A stretch of DNA of 7,547 nucleotides from Bacteroidota bacterium. Lineage in GTDB: Bacteria; Bacteroidota; Ignavibacteria; SZUA-365. The position numbers and the translations under genes were made by a program. Every line of letters starts with the position of its first letter. Position 1 is the first letter of the stretch. The stretch covers positions 1 through 7,547 of the forward strand of contig JAGTUW010000274.1 of assembly GCA_018224345.1 (NCBI GenBank). Reading direction: 5' to 3'. The notes under the pieces were generated by a model. That model searched no databases. It was not told the DNA's origin and saw only the letters and a list, made by a program, of their open reading frames with translations. Positions 6,457-7,547 of the stretch are shown in pieces.

Positions 6457-7044
6457 ATGTCTGAACACAATAGCAACGACGTTCGTCCGGACGACCCCAC
6501 ATCCCATGACGACAATCCTCCGGTGACGATGGAAACGGAAGGGCGCATTGCCGAGAAAAAGGCTGAAAGCAACTCGGAGAAACAAGAAGATACTGCACAG
6601 TTGAAGGACCAACTGTTGCGCAAGATCGCAGAGTTCGAGAACTATAAACGACGGACAAGGGATGAAAAGGACCTGCTCATGAAGTATGGTGCGGAAGGCA
6701 TTCTCCTCGACCTCCTCCCTGTTATTGATGACTTCGAACGTTCGCTCTCCATAAGCAAGGAACATCAAGACTTCAACGCCCTCTACCAGGGCCTGGAACT
6801 GATTTACGGCAAGCTGCTTCGCGTACTTGAGAACCGTGGGCTGCGTCCGATCGATGCTGTGGGCAAGCCATTCGACGTGGACTTCCACGACGCCTTGCTA
6901 CAGGTCCCATCCGAAGATGCTCCTGCGGGTACAGTTCTCCACGTCGCTGAGAAGGGATACATGTTGCACGACAAAGTCATTCGTCACGCAAAAGTCACAG
7001 TGGCCCGCGAAACAGATGACGACAGCACGAAAGGAGATGCATGA
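6457..7044 (+). CDS. grpE: GrpE, nucleotide-exchange factor of DnaK
   Basis: GrpE is a cytoplasmic dimer that releases ADP from DnaK and so resets the chaperone cycle. The 195-residue length is normal. Residues 1-45 are an acidic, polar and probably disordered tail. Residues about 46-125 form the long dimer helix and coiled coil, with the conserved LLRKIAEFENYKRR (54-66) and LLPVIDDFERSL (86-97). The C-terminal beta head that contacts DnaK is seen as GKPFDVDFHDALLQVP (136-151) and GYMLHDKVIRHAKVTVA. ATG 6457 is preceded by AGGAA (6448-6452) at a short 4-base spacing. The stop overlaps the dnaJ start (ATGA, 7041-7044), suggesting translational coupling. It should share the CIRCE/HrcA control of the operon. 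Confidence 0.97.
   Translation: MSEHNSNDVRPDDPTSHDDNPPVTMETEGRIAEKKAESNSEKQEDTAQLKDQLLRKIAEFENYKRRTRDEKDLLMKYGAEGILLDLLPVIDDFERSLSISKEHQDFNALYQGLELIYGKLLRVLENRGLRPIDAVGKPFDVDFHDALLQVPSEDAPAGTVLHVAEKGYMLHDKVIRHAKVTVARETDDDSTKGDA
7031..7036 (+). promoter_or_regulatory. Ribosome-binding site of dnaJ inside grpE
   Basis: AAGGAG lies within the last codons of grpE and ends 4 bases before the dnaJ ATG at 7041. Together with the ATGA stop-start overlap it confirms the dnaJ start. Confidence 0.75.
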
Positions 7045-7547
7045 AACGCGATTATTATGAAGTCCTTGGTGTCACGCGCGAAGCTGGTGGCGATGAAATC
7101 AAGAGCGCATACCGCAAACTTGCGATGCAATATCACCCTGACCGCAACCCGGGCAGCAGGGAGGCAGAAGATAAATTCAAGGAAGCCGCAGAGGCGTACG
7201 AGGTGCTCAGCAACGCCGATAAACGGCAACGGTATAATCAGTTCGGGCATGAGGGTTTGCGTGGATCAGGTGGTCAGGGGTTCAATGACATCAATGATAT
7301 CTTCAGCCACTTCGGTGATATTTTTGGTGGTGGATTCGGAGGAAGTATTTTCGAGGAAATGTTCGGAGGCGGTGGGCGGGGACGATCGCGTCGGGGACAC
7401 CCCGGCACGCCCGGGACTGATCTGAAAATCCAGCTCCCGCTTTCGTTGGAGGAAATCGCCACCGGTGTGGAGAAAACAGTCAAGGTCAAGCGACATATCT
7501 CCTGTCAATCCTGCTCCGGTAGCGGCGCAAAAGCAGGGACCTCTCTC
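7041..7547 (+). CDS. dnaJ: DnaJ (Hsp40) co-chaperone, 3' partial
   Basis: DnaJ delivers unfolded clients to DnaK and stimulates its ATPase. The frame runs open from ATG 7041 to the window end, giving the first 169 residues of a protein usually about 370-390 long. The J domain occupies residues 1-70, starting MKRDYYEVLGV, with the catalytic HPD motif at 32-34 and the helix IV sequence EAYEVLSNADKRQRYNQFGHEG. A Gly/Phe-rich linker follows (about 74-120), with repeated GGGFGG and FGDIF motifs. The client-binding beta domain starts at DLKIQLPLSLEEIATGVEK. The first zinc-finger repeat CQSCSGSG begins at Cys155 and Cys158; three more are expected beyond the window. The presence of the G/F and zinc regions makes it a type A J-protein, as opposed to a CbpA-like one. 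It overlaps grpE by four bases. Confidence 0.96.
   Translation, partial: MKRDYYEVLGVTREAGGDEIKSAYRKLAMQYHPDRNPGSREAEDKFKEAAEAYEVLSNADKRQRYNQFGHEGLRGSGGQGFNDINDIFSHFGDIFGGGFGGSIFEEMFGGGGRGRSRRGHPGTPGTDLKIQLPLSLEEIATGVEKTVKVKRHISCQSCSGSGAKAGTSL

Overview
The window looks like ordinary chromosome from a member of the Bacteroidota/Chlorobiota (FCB) group. The main clue is the fragment at the left end, which finishes in a type IX secretion-style sorting domain (PNPF, then WDG, then an AGVYY-type turn, then a terminal LLR). The hrcA-grpE-dnaJ order without dnaK between grpE and dnaJ, a relaxed lipobox, and mostly weak Shine-Dalgarno sequences fit that placement. Base composition looks even across the window, with no sign of mobile DNA, CRISPR repeats, tRNA or rRNA. 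The lineage call is inference from these traits, not from a database search.

Layout. Bases 1-618 (+) hold the 3' end of a secreted kelch-repeat protein gene. It converges on a minus-strand unit, lon (3471-994) followed by a 79-residue zinc-ribbon gene (951-712), which ends at a clear rho-independent terminator (681-655). From about 3472 to 3812 is a non-coding divergent region with three short dyads. On the plus strand follow a Nudix hydrolase of NudB-like type (3813-4256) and a lipoprotein made of two copies of one domain (4316-5074). These are closely spaced and end at a hairpin terminator near 5193-5237. A CIRCE operator (5266-5292) then precedes the heat-shock operon hrcA (5366-6415), grpE (6457-7044) and dnaJ (7041 to beyond the window end).

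How it works together. Most of the window concerns protein quality control. Lon degrades damaged and regulatory proteins. GrpE and DnaJ are the nucleotide-exchange factor and J-domain co-chaperone of DnaK. HrcA represses its own operon through CIRCE and is expected to be released under stress. I see no CIRCE at lon, so lon is probably under different control. The Nudix and lipoprotein genes have no evident functional link to this.

I found no convincing new system. The items most worth a second look are the duplicated-domain lipoprotein of unknown family, the zinc-ribbon protein downstream of lon, the outer symmetric arms around CIRCE, and the paired dyads between lon and the Nudix gene.
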